64,000 nucleotides of DNA from Sternotherus odoratus (GCA_032164245.1 JAVMKO010000006.1:3549001-3613000); one strand, 5' to 3'. Shown: positions 24,152 to 34,220, numbered from the stretch's first letter. Made by a program: numbers and translations. Notes: a model not told the origin generated them from the letters alone.

Positions 24152-24413
24152 CTGTGTCCTTATTTCCTTGTGCGGGTATTGTAGTTTTGAGAAAGCCTGG
24201 TGAAGATCTTGTAGGTGTTGGTCTCTGTCCGAGGGGTTGGAGAAAATACGATTGTACCTCAGTGCTTGGCTGTAGACAATGGATCATGTGGTGTGTATGG
24301 GATGGAAGCTGGTGGCATGAAGGTAGGCGTAGCATGAAGGTAGGCATAGTTGTCGGTAGGTTTTCAGTATAGGGTGGTGTTAATGTGGCCATCATTAATT
24401 TGCACTGTAGTGT
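24152..24413 (-). pseudogene. PLE linker between RT and endonuclease, frameshifted
   Basis: It continues the PLE coding region on the minus strand in a shifted frame. Readable pieces include INDGHINTT-like wording beyond the RT and RTPTPTRSSPGF. A frame change near 24465 separates it from the YIDD segment. Confidence 0.6.
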
Positions 24414-24686
24414 CTAGGAAGTGGACCTCCCGTGTAGACTGGTCCAGGCTGAGGTGGATGGTGGGTGGAAGTTGTTGAAATCATGGTGGAATTCTTCCAG
24501 AGTTTCTTTCCCATGGGTCCAGATGATGAAGATGTCATCAATGTAGCATAGATAGAGAAGGGGCGTGAGTGGATGAGAGTTGAGGAAACGTTGTTCCAGG
24601 TCAGCCATAAAGATGTTGGCATGCTGTGGGGGCATGCGGGTGCCCATAGCAGTGCCACTGGTTTGAAGGTATATATTGTCACCAAA
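24414..24686 (-). pseudogene. PLE reverse transcriptase, palm with YIDD box
   Basis: It reads FGDNIYLQTSGTAMGTRMPP then HANIFMADLEQRFL and LCYIDDIFIIW. YIDD is the catalytic C-box of the polymerase, and the GTAMGT and ANIFM segment is the B-box region typical of Penelope RTs. Frame is open until about 24465. On the upstream side it stops exactly at the Helitron boundary (24687) and continues in frame at 26418. Confidence 0.88.
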
Positions 24687-24964
24687 TCTATATATATAAA
24701 AGTCAAGTGGTGTATGTATGTGTGTATGTATGTATGTATGACTGCGAAGTCCTCCCGCACCGTTTGAGCCAGAGACTTGAAATTTGGTACTGTGAGGGGT
24801 CTTGGGGTCTAGATGCTGGTAAGGGTCGAAAAATTTTCGGACCTCACCTCTGACGCCCCCCAGGGGTGAAAGTCTTTCAGGGCCAATCACATCGGCTGGG
24901 CAGTTAGCTGGTGATGATGTCATAATACCCCCTCCAACAGACACCTCACTCACTCAGCTCACTG

Positions 24965-25330
24965 CCCCTCCCTCCTCCAACGGAACCCCGGAGATCCCTC
25001 AGTTCTCTGCCCCTCCCACCTCCCAACGGAACCTCGGAGATCCCTCAGTTCTCTGCCCCTCCTCCCTCCCAACGGAACCCCGGAGATCCCTCAGTTCTCT
25101 GCCCCTCCCACCTCCCAACGGAACCCCGGAGATCACTCCGCTCACTGCCCCTCCCCCCTCCCAACGGAACCCCGGAGATCCCTCAGTTCTCTGCCCCTCC
25201 CCCCTCCCAACGGAACCCCGGAGATCCCTCAGTTCTCTTCCCCTCCCCCCTCCCAATGGAACCCCGGAGATCCCTCAGTTCTCTGCCCCTCCCCCCTCCC
25301 AACGGAACCCCGGAGATCCCTCAGCCCTGT
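24965..25330 (+). repeat. 46-bp tandem array inside the Helitron (about 8 units)
   Basis: Units contain 'caacggaaccccggagatcc' followed by 'ctcagttctctgcccctccc'. Spacing of the CGGAACC words is about 46 bp. Unit differences are mostly in the C-run. Frames across it are artefacts. Confidence 0.85.
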
Positions 25331-25573
25331 GCCCCCCCCACCTGCGAAGGTCCCCGGAATCCCTCGGCTCTGCCCCCCCCTCCCCTGCGACGGATCCGAG
25401 TTGGGTTTGGTGGGACGGTGAGTGAGGTGGGGGTGTCGGGTTCGGTCGGGGGGTGAGGTGGGGTTGTCGGGTTTGCTTGGGGGGGTGAGGTGGGGGTGTC
25501 GGGTTTGGTCAGGGGGTGAGGTGGGGGTGTCGGGTTTGGTCGGGGGGTAAGTGAGCCGGGAGGTGTTGGGGTT

Positions 25574-26279
25574 TGTGGCGGGGTGTCCACCCGCCCCCTA
25601 CTGAAAGGGGCTTGGAAAAGCCCCAAAAGGGGTTTGAAATAGCCTGGGAGGCTAGCCTGCAAACTCCCAGGTTGATTGGGAGTTGGGCTCAGCTGTGTGG
25701 CCACGCCCCAAACACTCCCAGCCAGGATATAAGGGCTGGGAGGCAGAGAAGCAGGGGCAGTCTCCTCTGCAGTCAGAGCGAGACAGGCCTGCTGCAGGAG
25801 GAAGCCAGGTACCTGGGTTAGGGCAGAGCTGGGGCAGGGCAGAAGGAGCTGGGTGGGCTCTAGCCACGAGCCCCAGGCCTCCGGGCCTGATACAAGGTCC
25901 AACCCAGAACTACCAGGGTTGCAGGGAGCAGCGTAGGGCCGGAGATAGCAGTAGCAGGCCAACCCTCCTTGCCGGTGATGAGTAGCCATGATACTGCAGT
26001 CCGCCCCAGTGAGCAGGGGCAAGTAGTGACTGACAGTGGCACATTCTGAGGCGAGTTGGGGATAGTGGGTGGTGGGTTCCCTGGGGAGGGGAGACCCTAA
26101 AACCAGGGGGTACTGCAGGGTGCAGCACCCTCAGCAAGGGGCTCTGGGGTCCGGGAAGGGCACGGGGCCAGTGTGGAGAAGCGGACGTCGGCCAACAGAG
26201 GGCGCTCCAGGGGTCAAAGAGCTAATTCCCGTGACGACCAGACGGGGGCGCCGCTGGGTGAGTGACCGACCCCGTGACA
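25574..26279 (+). repeat. Solo LTR, family A, inside the Helitron
   Basis: 706 bp from TGTGGCGGGG to CCCCGTGACA with identical 5-bp duplications GGGTT (25569-25573 and 26280-26284). There is a TATA-like 'ccaggatataagggctgg' around 25726. It is related to the reversed LTR at 10137-10807 across most of its 3' half. It splits the Helitron's G-rich array, so it arrived after the Helitron was built. The 233-codon minus-strand frame across it has no domain. Confidence 0.88.
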
Positions 26280-26417
26280 GGGTTGGTCAGGGGGGGTGGG
26301 AAGGTGTCGGGGTGGGTGAGGGGTGAGGTGTGGGTGTTGGGGTTGGTCAGGGGGTGTCAGCTGTCTGCCCCCTCCCCACCTCCGACTGACCCGAGCAACG
26401 CCGGGCACTTATGCTAG

Positions 26418-26811
26418 TTTGAAATAATTGTGTGTGAGGATAAAGTCACAGAGCTCAGCAACCACTTGTGCTGTGGCATCATCAGGGATACTATTCCTGA
26501 CAGCTTGTGTTCCATCTCTGTGTGGGATGTTTGTGTAGAGAGCCTCTACATCCATGGTGGCTAGGATGGTGTTTTTTGGAAGATCACCAATGCATTGTAG
26601 TTTTCTCAGGAAGTCAGTGGTGTCACGGAGATAGCTGGGAGTGCTGGTGGCGTAGGGTCTGAGTAGAGAGTCCAAATATCAGACAGTCCTTCAGTGAGAG
26701 TGCCAATGCCCGAGATGATGGGGCGTCCAGGATTTCCAGGTTTGTGGATCTTGGGTAGTAGATACAATAGCCCTGGTCGGGGCTCTAAGGGTATGTTAAT
26801 TTGTTCCTGTG
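26418..26811 (-). pseudogene. PLE reverse transcriptase, fingers and A-box
   Basis: Minus-strand reading gives LLPKIHKPGNPGRPIISGIG (the conserved LPKIHK finger motif) and, after a one-base frame change near 26680, ATMDVEALYTNIPHRDGTQA. This includes the catalytic Asp of RT box A (MDVEALYTNI) and ends LTHNYFK at the Helitron junction. It continues across the Harbinger insertion to 27511-27535. Confidence 0.85.
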
Positions 26812-26814
26812 TTA

Positions 26815-27507
26815 GGGTATGTCTTCACTACAGCAGTAGGTCGATTTCCCTTAAGTCAATTTTCTAAAGTCTACTTTAGACAATCGACTTAGTGTGTCCC
26901 CACAAAGCACAGCAGGTCGACAGTTGTCGACAGTGTCTGTCCTTCAACTTTTGCAGGGGTCGACATAGCCCGCATTGCACTGTGGGTAGGTAGCCCACAG
27001 TGCCGGGAGTGCTGGACCCCCCCGCCTGCCTGAGCAGCCCCACGCCGGACCGCCCCACCCGCCCGAGCAGCCCCGCGAACCCCCCCGCCTGCCCGAGCAG
27101 TTCTGCGGACCCCCCCGCCCGCCCGAGCAGCCCCGCTCGGGCTGGGGGGGGGGGTTCGCGGGGCTGATCGGGCGGGCGGGGGGGGGTCTGCGGAACTGCT
27201 CGGGCGGGCGGGGGGTCCGGCGCGGGGCTGGTCTGGCAGGCGGGGGGATTCGAGGAGCTGCTCGGGTGGGGGGGAGCCGGCGCGGGGCTGCTCGGAGGTC
27301 GGAGGCTTAAAGTCCTTTGCCTCCTCACTAGATCACAATCGACCTAGAGAGGTCGATTTCAGCTACTCCTCTCGTTTTGGAGGAGTACAAAAGCGATTTT
27401 GAGGGCCCTTTAAATCGACTTTAATGGCATGGATGTGAGGACAGGTACATGTTTATTTCGACTTAACGTCATTAAAGTCAACGTTAAGTCATAGTGGGGA
27501 CCTGCCC
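26815..27507. mobile_element. Harbinger-type MITE inserted in the PLE
   Basis: Ends are GGGTATGTCTTCACTAC and the complement of GGGCAGGTCCCCACTATG. TTA occurs at both sides (26812-26814 and 27508-27510). A 3-bp TTA duplication and GGG-starting ends fit PIF/Harbinger. Subterminal 'gtcgattt' and 'aagtcaacgttaagtc' words occur. The interior is extremely GC-rich, with an inverted repeat roughly 27060-27260 built on 'cgcccgcccgagcagccccg'. Removal of the element plus one TTA restores the PLE frame (TLPAL then TQEQ). No transposase. Confidence 0.88.
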
Positions 27508-27535
27508 TTAGTGCAGGGAGTGTCTTGAGTAGATG

Positions 27536-27818
27536 GTACCCCCTATTCAGCTGCTGGAAGAATAACCCACCCTCCCTGATTTGAGATACCAAGCTGGTTC
27601 AGCCTAATTGGACTAACCTTGTTACCTCCTACCTGGTTCTTGCTTACTTTTCTATACCTGCCCCTGGACACTTCCACTGCTTGCATCCGATGAAGTGGGT
27701 ATTAGCCCAAGAAAGCTTATGCTTCTATACTTTATAATTAGTCTTTAAGGTGCCACAGGACTCTTTGTTACCTCTGCTATTCCAGACTAACACGGCTACC
27801 TCTCTGATTCTTGAAAGG
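27536..27818 (+). repeat. Inverted tail copy at the PLE 5' side
   Basis: It is the reverse complement of 23191-23425. The match runs from 'ccccctattcagctgctgga' through 'gcatccgatgaagtgggtat' to 'aaggtgccacaggactcttt'. It extends about 30 bp further outward than the left copy ('cagactaacacggctacctc'). Inverted terminal copies are known for Penelope-like elements. Confidence 0.85.
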
Positions 27819-28963
27819 TGATAAATAACAGTCAGCATGATTTGTCAAGAACAAATCATGTCAAACCCACCAAATAGCTTTCTCTGATGGGGTAGAAAGC
27901 TTGTGGATAGAGGGGTAGTGGTAGATATGGTATATCTTGTCTTTAGTAAGGCTTTTGATGCAGTCTCGCATGACCTCTTACACAAAAAAGAAAAATACAA
28001 CCTAGATGGGGCTACTATAAGATGAGTGCATAACTGGTTGGAAAATCATTGCAGAGAGTAGATAGATATCAGTGGTTCACAGTTAAGATGGAAGGGCATA
28101 ACGAATGGGGTCCTGCAGGGATTGGTTCTGTTCAATATCTTCATTGATGATTTAAATAATTGCATAGAGAGTACACATATTAAGTTTGAGGATGATACCA
28201 AGCTGGGAGGATTGCAAGTGCTTTAGAGGCCAGGATTAAAATTCAAAATGATCTGGACAAACTGGAGAAATGGTTTGAGGTAAGTGGGATGAAATTAAAT
28301 AAGGACAATTGCGAAGTACTCCACTTAGGAAGGAACAATCAGTTGCACACGTACAAAAGAGTACTGAGGAAAGGGATCTGCAGTTCAAAATGGACCAAAA
28401 GCGCAATACAAGTCAACAATGTAACACTATTGCAAATATATATATATATCAAACATCATTCTGGGATGTATTAGCAGGAGTGTTGTAAGCAAGATATGAG
28501 AAGTAATTTTTTCACTCTACTCTGCACTGATTAGGCCTCAACCAGAGTATTGTGTTCAGTACTGGGGACCATATTTCAGGAATGAGGTGAACAAACTGGG
28601 GAAAGTCCAAAGAAGAGCAACAAAAACGATTAAAGGTCTAGAAAACATGACCTATGAGAGAAGACTGAAAAAGCTGGGTTTGTTTTGTCTGGAGAAGAAA
28701 AGACTGAGAGGGGACATAACAGTTTTCAAGTACATAAAAGGTCATTACAAAGAGGGAGAAAAATTGTTGTCCTTAATCTCTGAGGATAGGACAAAGATGC
28801 AATGGGCTTAAATTGCAGCAAGCAAGGTTTAGGTTGGACATTAGGAAAAACCTGTCAGGGTAGATAAGCACTTGAATAAATTGCCTAGGGAGGTTGCGGA
28901 ATCTCCAGCGTTGGAGATTTTTAAGAGCAGGTTGGACAAACACCCGTCAGGGATAGTCTACAT

Positions 28964-29273
28964 CAGGGGTCGACAACCTTTCAGAAGTGGCGTGCCAAGT
29001 CTTCATTTATTCCCTCTAATTTAAGGTTTTGTGTGCTGGTAGTACATTTTAACATTTTTAGAAGGTCTCTTTCTATAAGTCTTTAATATATAACTAAACT
29101 ATTGTATGTAAAGTAAATAAGGTTTTTTAAAATGTTTAAGAAGCTTCATTTAAAATTAAATTTAAATGCAGAGCCCCCTGGCCTGGTGGCCAGGACCCGG
29201 GCAGTGAGAGTGCCACTGCAAAATCAGCTTGTGTGCTGCCTTTGGCACGCATGCCATAGGTTGCCAACCCCTG
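28964..29273. mobile_element. hAT non-autonomous element in the CR1 3' end
   Basis: Termini are CAGGGGTCGACAACC and GGTTGCCAACCCCTG. 8-bp flanks GTCTACAT and GTCTGGAT (6 of 8 identical) fit an aged hAT duplication. Same family as 44189-44678: both carry 'ggcgtgcc.agtcttca' near the left end and 'ggcatgcgtg'-like words near the right end. Confidence 0.85.
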
Positions 29274-29366
29274 GTCTGGATAATACTTAGTCCTGCCATG
29301 AATGTAGGGGACTGGACCAAAAGACCTCTTAAGGTCCCTTTTAGTCCAATGATTGTATGATTCTAT

Positions 29367-29994
29367 AAATGGGTGAAACAACCCAAACCTTTTAGTCATG
29401 TAGGAAGGGCCTAAATACCTAAATGAGGCGTCAGAATGTAATCAGACACAAATAATGTTATAAAAATACATTTCTCCAGCTTTAGCATGAAATTGCTCTT
29501 CCACTCACACCGTTTTCTTCCACTGCCTCTCTAAAAGTCTGACTGCTACACTGCATTTCTCAGCAGAAATCCATTCATATTTTAGAGTTTTCTGCTGAGA
29601 AGGAAGTAATGAAAGTTAAGGCATAATGCTATGCACAGGCTGGATTTTTTATGTGGGAATTAATTTTGGCAATAACAGATGAGAGCGTAAACTCTAAAGC
29701 ACATGAACTTTCATATGCTTCACTGAAGTATAAGGTCATGCCGTTGCCATCATTTTGTGCACAAGGTTATGATACTGTCCCTCACTCCTCCATGTATACA
29801 TAATGGATTCACCTTTTGGTAAGTTACCAGTTTGATAGTGTTAATCAAAGTCAGGAACATGACTTGGGAATCCCAGACAGCTCTGCAGCATGAGAGTACA
29901 TGTAAAGACCGCACGTAGTGTGTGTGAGTGAGTCTATAGAGCTGTATTACCTACTGTAAGAACAATTAAGTGAGGACTCTTTCTCTTCTCCCCC
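29367..29994. other. Intronic sequence, nothing recognised
   Basis: No repeat ends, RNA gene or exon that I can support. Confidence 0.5.
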
Positions 29995-30975
29995 TACACA
30001 TTATCTCTGGGTAATCTCATCTGCAAACACAATTCAATATCATCTCTATGTTAACAGCTCACAGTTTCTTCTACCCCAGAGCTCTCTCCTTTGGTCCAAA
30101 CTAAAATCTTGGCCTATCCTTTCTGACATCTTATTGTGGATGTCTTACCACCAGTTGAAGCCCAACATGGCTAAACCCCTCCCTGCTACCTCTTTTCTCA
30201 ATCAGTGTGGATAACACAACATTAAAATAAGCTACTTTTCTTCACTTTCAAGGCCTTTCATGACCTATCCCCACCCTATCTATCATTTCAAATACACTAT
30301 CAAGATGTCGACTCCCTCTTCCGATCAGCCCATGGCCTTGGCCTCCATCCCCTACTTGTTAAATTTTCAAACAAGCACTTTTGTGCTGTCTCCCATGCTG
30401 CCCCAATAAACATCCACAGATCTAATGCATTTTATCCCTCAAATACTTCCTTAAAGTTCTCCTTTGCTGCGATGCCTATAAAAACTTGACAACAATTAGG
30501 ATGCGGATTGGCAGGTAGTAATTGCTCTATCAGGGGTTGATTTATCATTTCTAGTCTAGTCTTGATGCAATAAATCGATCCCCAAGTGCTCTCCCATCGA
30601 TTCCAGTACTCCACCACCATGTGGAGTCGATGGGGCAATGGCAGCAGTCAACTCAGCACTGGGAATATGCCGCGGTAAGTCGATCTAAGTACATTGACTT
30701 CAGCTACGCTATTCTTGTAGCTGAAGTTGTGTATCTTAGGTCAAACCCCTCACCCCACAGTGTAGACCAGGGCTAAGGCCACTGCCTGTCATGACAACCA
30801 CTATTGCCACATTCTTTTGTTTTACTGCCATGACTGTATCTGTTGGCTCTTGTTTTATAATTAGATTGTAAGCTCCTTGGGAAGGGATCAACTTTTTCAA
30901 AAAGAATCCTGGTTCATTGGTAGGATTTCTAGGCACTATGTTAATATTGATAAATAAGAAGAAGAATGGGATAAT
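29995..30975 (+). repeat. L2-like LINE relic, RT to 3' tail, with a MITE inside
   Basis: 'tcatctgcaaacacaattca' parallels the better preserved LINE at 45150-45190. 'tatccccaccctatctatca', 'aagcacttttgtgctgtctc' and 'ctttgctgcgatgcctata' parallel 46010-46240. The 3' tail ('agattgtaagctccttggga') ends near 30960. Frames are destroyed. Confidence 0.7.
30517..30773 (-). mobile_element. Harbinger-type MITE, old copy in the LINE
   Basis: Its right end 'cagtgtagaccagggc' followed by TAA, and its interior 'ttcagctacgctattcttgt', match the reversed MITE at 47884-48184. The left end is degraded and starts somewhere near 30517. LINE sequence resumes at 30774. Confidence 0.75.
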
Positions 30976-31439
30976 ACGAGCGAAGGAGTAATGTTTCAAA
31001 ACAGCCAAAAGCTAAGCTTTCCAAACTGGGGGACAGATTTTCAATGTATCTGAGCACCCAACATACACTCAAGGTGCTGAGGTCGTTTGAACATCGGGCC
31101 ACTTGTTTAAGCACCTAAACAAGAATTGAACTCTTTTGAAATCCGGGCTCAGCTGCAAGCATCTGGCCTATCTCGGAAAGTTGGCAAGAGGGTTCCTTTC
31201 AAAGTGTGCCATTGAAAAAATAACAAAAAGAAAATGAAACACCAAACAAACCATGGCGCTAAATATGATCGATTCAGAATTCCTAAAACATAACTGAACA
31301 ATGAAATCTGAGCATACCATCTTATGACTGTTATTGTCAAACTCTTACTTCTTTGTAGGCACTGAACTCTGGAATTATGGAAATACTACATCCCCAGGGA
31401 TGACACAGTGTGCTACCAATTGGTTATGTCCACCAGACT

Positions 31440-31820
31440 GCTAGCACTCTCCAATGTATCTCCCCTTTGAAGAAACTATGGTTCCTACACTGCCTCTCAT
31501 CCTTGGGATGAGCGCCCTGCAAACACCTTCAAAGTCATGTCATCGTACTCCATCAAAACCCTTCGTAAAGCTCTCCAGTGCAGTGATGCCTACTAAAAAC
31601 TTCAGATCAAGGTAGGAAGCTGGTGTGCTGTGACCACTGCCTGTCATACTGACCAATATCGTTTCCCGGTTTCCTTGTGCTCCCCCATCTTTCTGTATCC
31701 ATCTGTTGTCTCTTGTATATTTAGAGTGTAAGCAGCAGTGCTGTCATTTTGTTCTCTGATTGTTTGTACGGGGTCTATGATTAGGTCTCCTAGGCACAAC
31801 AATAATACAAAGTACAACAA
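31440..31820 (+). repeat. L2-like LINE 3' end
   Basis: 'gtgatgcctactaaaaactt' and 'gaccactgcctgtcatactg', then the tail 'ttgtttgtacggggtctatg' and 'aataatacaaa', match the end of the LINE at 46230-46500. 5'-truncated. Confidence 0.7.
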
Positions 31821-33358
31821 TAATAATGGCAGAATAAGAGAGAGCTTCCATTCTAGACCCATTCTTTCAATTATTGTAGTTGGTACAATTTGGTATCTGC
31901 TGATACATGACCGGACAAAGCAACTGTCTTTCCAGTAATGCTCAAGAGATAAATTCATTAGTGCAAGCTAGATACTAGAAGTGCTAATAAAGAACTGTGC
32001 ATCATATCTGCTGCATAAATATATGTTTTGTACTGTAAAGTGCTGAGCAGGTTTAAATTTACTCTTGCATGTTTATACTGTATAATGAAAAACTAATCAT
32101 AGCAGTCTGAGCAGGCAGCAATTATGTGTCTTGACAGAATATGCCAGCTTCTGCTTGTGACATATATATGATAACAGTGTGTGTGGCATCTGTAATGGTG
32201 TGAATTGCATAAGTGTCAACAGCAGTGAAAGCAAGTACCTAGGAGGGAAAAGCACAGAGAAAATCTCACCCATATGCAGACATTTGCATTTGCTATTCAA
32301 TGGACCCCCAGGGTACTAAATGCAATTCAATATGGTTGAACTTAATTCCACAAGGTTTGCCCAGGACATTGCAGGTTACCGTCATATCGGTCACACTGCC
32401 CATGTGTGGTGTAACAAGGACAGAAATTCGCTCAGTGACCCGAGTTCTCTGTTGGTGTCAAAGGATACAGTTCCACTGACTTCAATGGAGTTTTGTCTAT
32501 TTACACCAGAAGAGAATTTAGCCCATTATCTTAAGCGGGCGCCAAAGGTCCATTTAGGCACATTACTGAAGGAGAACTTCAATAACTAGGACCTTATTCC
32601 AGCAGCAGCCCCATTAACTTAAATAGGACTGGTGAACTAAGATGCTCCTAGACCAGAATTAGAGCAACAGCATTTGCTGGGTTAAGGTTTCAGGTAAACC
32701 CTTAACTTTGGGATTTCTTGATTTCCGAGTGGTTCACTGAGCAGCCTGCATGTTCTGAACATTGCTCTTTCTCTCTACAGTTGACAATTGAATGATTTTC
32801 ACACAATACTAAATCATATGAAGAATTTGCAGCTGTAATCTTTCTAACATTTCAATTAAAAGACTCATTCACAACCACATTGGCCATTGCATATAATGTT
32901 TACAAGGACAGGGCTCCGCTTGCTACATTTGGAATTCAAGCCCCATCGCCTGTGGAATGAGCCTAACAGTTATCAATAATATTACAAAATGAAAATTGTA
33001 AAACAGCACCGTTGCTTCTCCAACTCAATGTACCAAACCCCACCGAATCAATAAGAAACATGCCTTCGCATGCCGCCTTCACTTTATTTGCCAAATGATC
33101 TCTCTCTGTTATTTCACAAGAACCGATGGAACAAGATGAATTTAAAAACGCCTTATCTAGCCTCACAAAAGCAAATTCATGCCATGAACAGCCCTTTAAG
33201 ACTGCACATGTCCCTCTGCTGGAGCCTGTTTGAAATTTTTCTAAAGAGAACAACGTTAAAAGCATTCAATATATATTTCAATTAGCCTTCTCTATGTCTT
33301 CTCCTTTCCCCCCCCTACAGCCACGATCACTTGTTTCTGGGTGGCTGAAAAATGGAAA
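31821..33358. other. Intronic sequence with one degenerate motif
   Basis: 32460-32525 carries 'ttccactgacttcaatggag' and 'tttacaccagaagagaattt', a recurrent old motif also seen near 4901, 19733 and 51175. Otherwise nothing recognised. Confidence 0.45.
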
Positions 33359-33360
33359 TA

Positions 33361-33917
33361 CAGTAAAACCTCCATTTAACGGACTAATTCGGGTGAGGGG
33401 GTGTCCGTTAAATCAAAAAGTCCGTTATTTAATAAAAAAAAAAAGGAGCTGTCGGAGCAGCAGCCCGCCCGCCACAGGGTCGGGGCAACAGCTCCGTAGC
33501 CCGCCTGCTGCCGGGACCCGGGCGGCAGCCGGGAGCCAGCACCCAGCCCACCCGCTGCTGGGACCCGGGCGGCAGCCAGGAGTCGGCAGCCAGCCCGCCT
33601 GCTGCCGGGACCTGGGCGGCAGCCGGGAGCTGGCAGCCAGACCTCCCGCTGCCGGGATCGGGGTGGGAGCTGGGAGCCGGCAGCCAGACCGCCCGCTGCC
33701 GGGATCTGGGCGGCAGCCGGGAGCTGGCAGCCAGCCTGCCAGCGGCTGGGACCAGGGCGGCAGCCAGGAACCAGCAGCCAGCCGCCTGCGAAGGGGACCG
33801 GGGCCGCAGCCGGGATGGGTCGCGGTCTGATATGGATCAGAAATTTTGTCCGTTGCATCCGAAGTCCGTTAAATCGAGGTCCGTTAAATCGAGGTCCGTT
33901 AAATCGAGGTTTTACTG
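33361..33917 (+). mobile_element. pogo/Tigger-like non-autonomous element, copy 2
   Basis: Left end CAGTAAAACCTCCATTTAAC, right end complement of CAGTAAAACCTCGATTTAAC, TA on both sides (33359-33360 and 33918-33919). Three tandem 'tccgttaaatcgagg' units sit at the right end. The interior is a GC-rich array with 'gccgggacccgggcggcagc' units of about 60 bp. It is the same family as 14571-15279 but in inverse orientation: the 'ttgcatccgaagtccgtt' segment is near its right end and near the left end of copy 1. Confidence 0.85.
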
Positions 33918-34220
33918 TATTTGCATTTTTAATCTCTAGTTTTTATACAGAGAAAATAAAAACACTGAATGGCTCTCAACATTTAAATGTAGACCCAGAT
34001 ACAGGAAAGAAAAATATTTTGAGTATGTTGATGTAAAGTATTGTTACTGAAATTTGATTAAAGGATCGATTAATTTAAAACCCAATGAAAGGTAATTAGA
34101 ATTAAATTAAAATGAAATGGGTAAGAGAGTCTAAAAATCCTAAAATAAATAGAAATATTGTCATGATTTCTTTTTTAGTTCACTATAGACTTATTAATTT
34201 AATCATTCTCTGGGGCTTTG

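Larger units (their letters stand above)
24687..26417 (+). mobile_element. Helitron-type element inserted between A and T in the PLE
   Basis: The 5' end is TCTATATATATAAAAGTCAA after a host A. The 3' end is CCCG-AGCAACGC-CGGG hairpin, then CACTTATG and CTAG before a host T. TC start, 3' hairpin and CTAG, and lack of target duplication are Helitron hallmarks. Removing 1731 bp restores the PLE reading frame exactly (NYFK then FGDN). Contents are a (TGTA)n stretch near 24712, a 46-bp array, a 'ggtgaggtgggggtgtcggg' array at 25420-25560 and again 26281-26360, and a 706-bp solo LTR. No RepHel helicase gene, so non-autonomous. Confidence 0.9.
23191..27818 (-). mobile_element. Penelope-like element with inverted tails, Harbinger and Helitron inside
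   Basis: Minus-strand retroelement with reverse transcriptase (27511-24414, interrupted) and a C-terminal GIY-YIG endonuclease (24151-23258). This is the domain order of Penelope-like elements. The tail at 23191-23421 reappears inverted at 27536-27816. The flanks 'tgataaat' at 23181-23188 and 27819-27826 look like a target duplication in the CR1 host. The element is 5'-truncated: the coding part starts at a residue-level YHLLKTLPAL just inside the inverted tail. Frameshifts near 26680 and near 24465 show it is dead as a whole. Harbinger (26815-27507) and Helitron (24687-26417) entered later. Confidence 0.9.
21954..29366 (+). repeat. CR1 LINE host copy carrying four insertions
   Basis: CR1 pieces occur in order at 21954-22127, 22340-22391, 22899-23190, 27819-28963 and 29282-29366. 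Early pieces keep ORF2 wording ('aatgaggggggaaaaacaat', 'agtcaccagggtctgatgaa', 'ggagagattccagaggactg'). The long last piece reads through the RT palm (VLFNIFIDDLNN then FEDDTKLGG, the usual FADD box changed) and the C-terminal part. It ends with 'tccaatgattgtatgattct'. Frames are broken by stops. Insertions from left to right are a PLE-tail hairpin, a solo LTR, a full PLE complex and an hAT. Removing them leaves about 1.7 kb of CR1 in normal order. Confidence 0.88.

Noticed and set aside
25321..26022. Possible Pro-rich gene of 233 codons on the minus strand
   Set aside because: It spans the edge of a Helitron array and a solo LTR, and no splice or domain evidence supports it.
24687..26417. 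Reading the block as two separate insertions flanking an LTR
   Set aside because: The TC and CTAG ends, and the exact restoration of the PLE frame on removal, show a single unit that later received the LTR.
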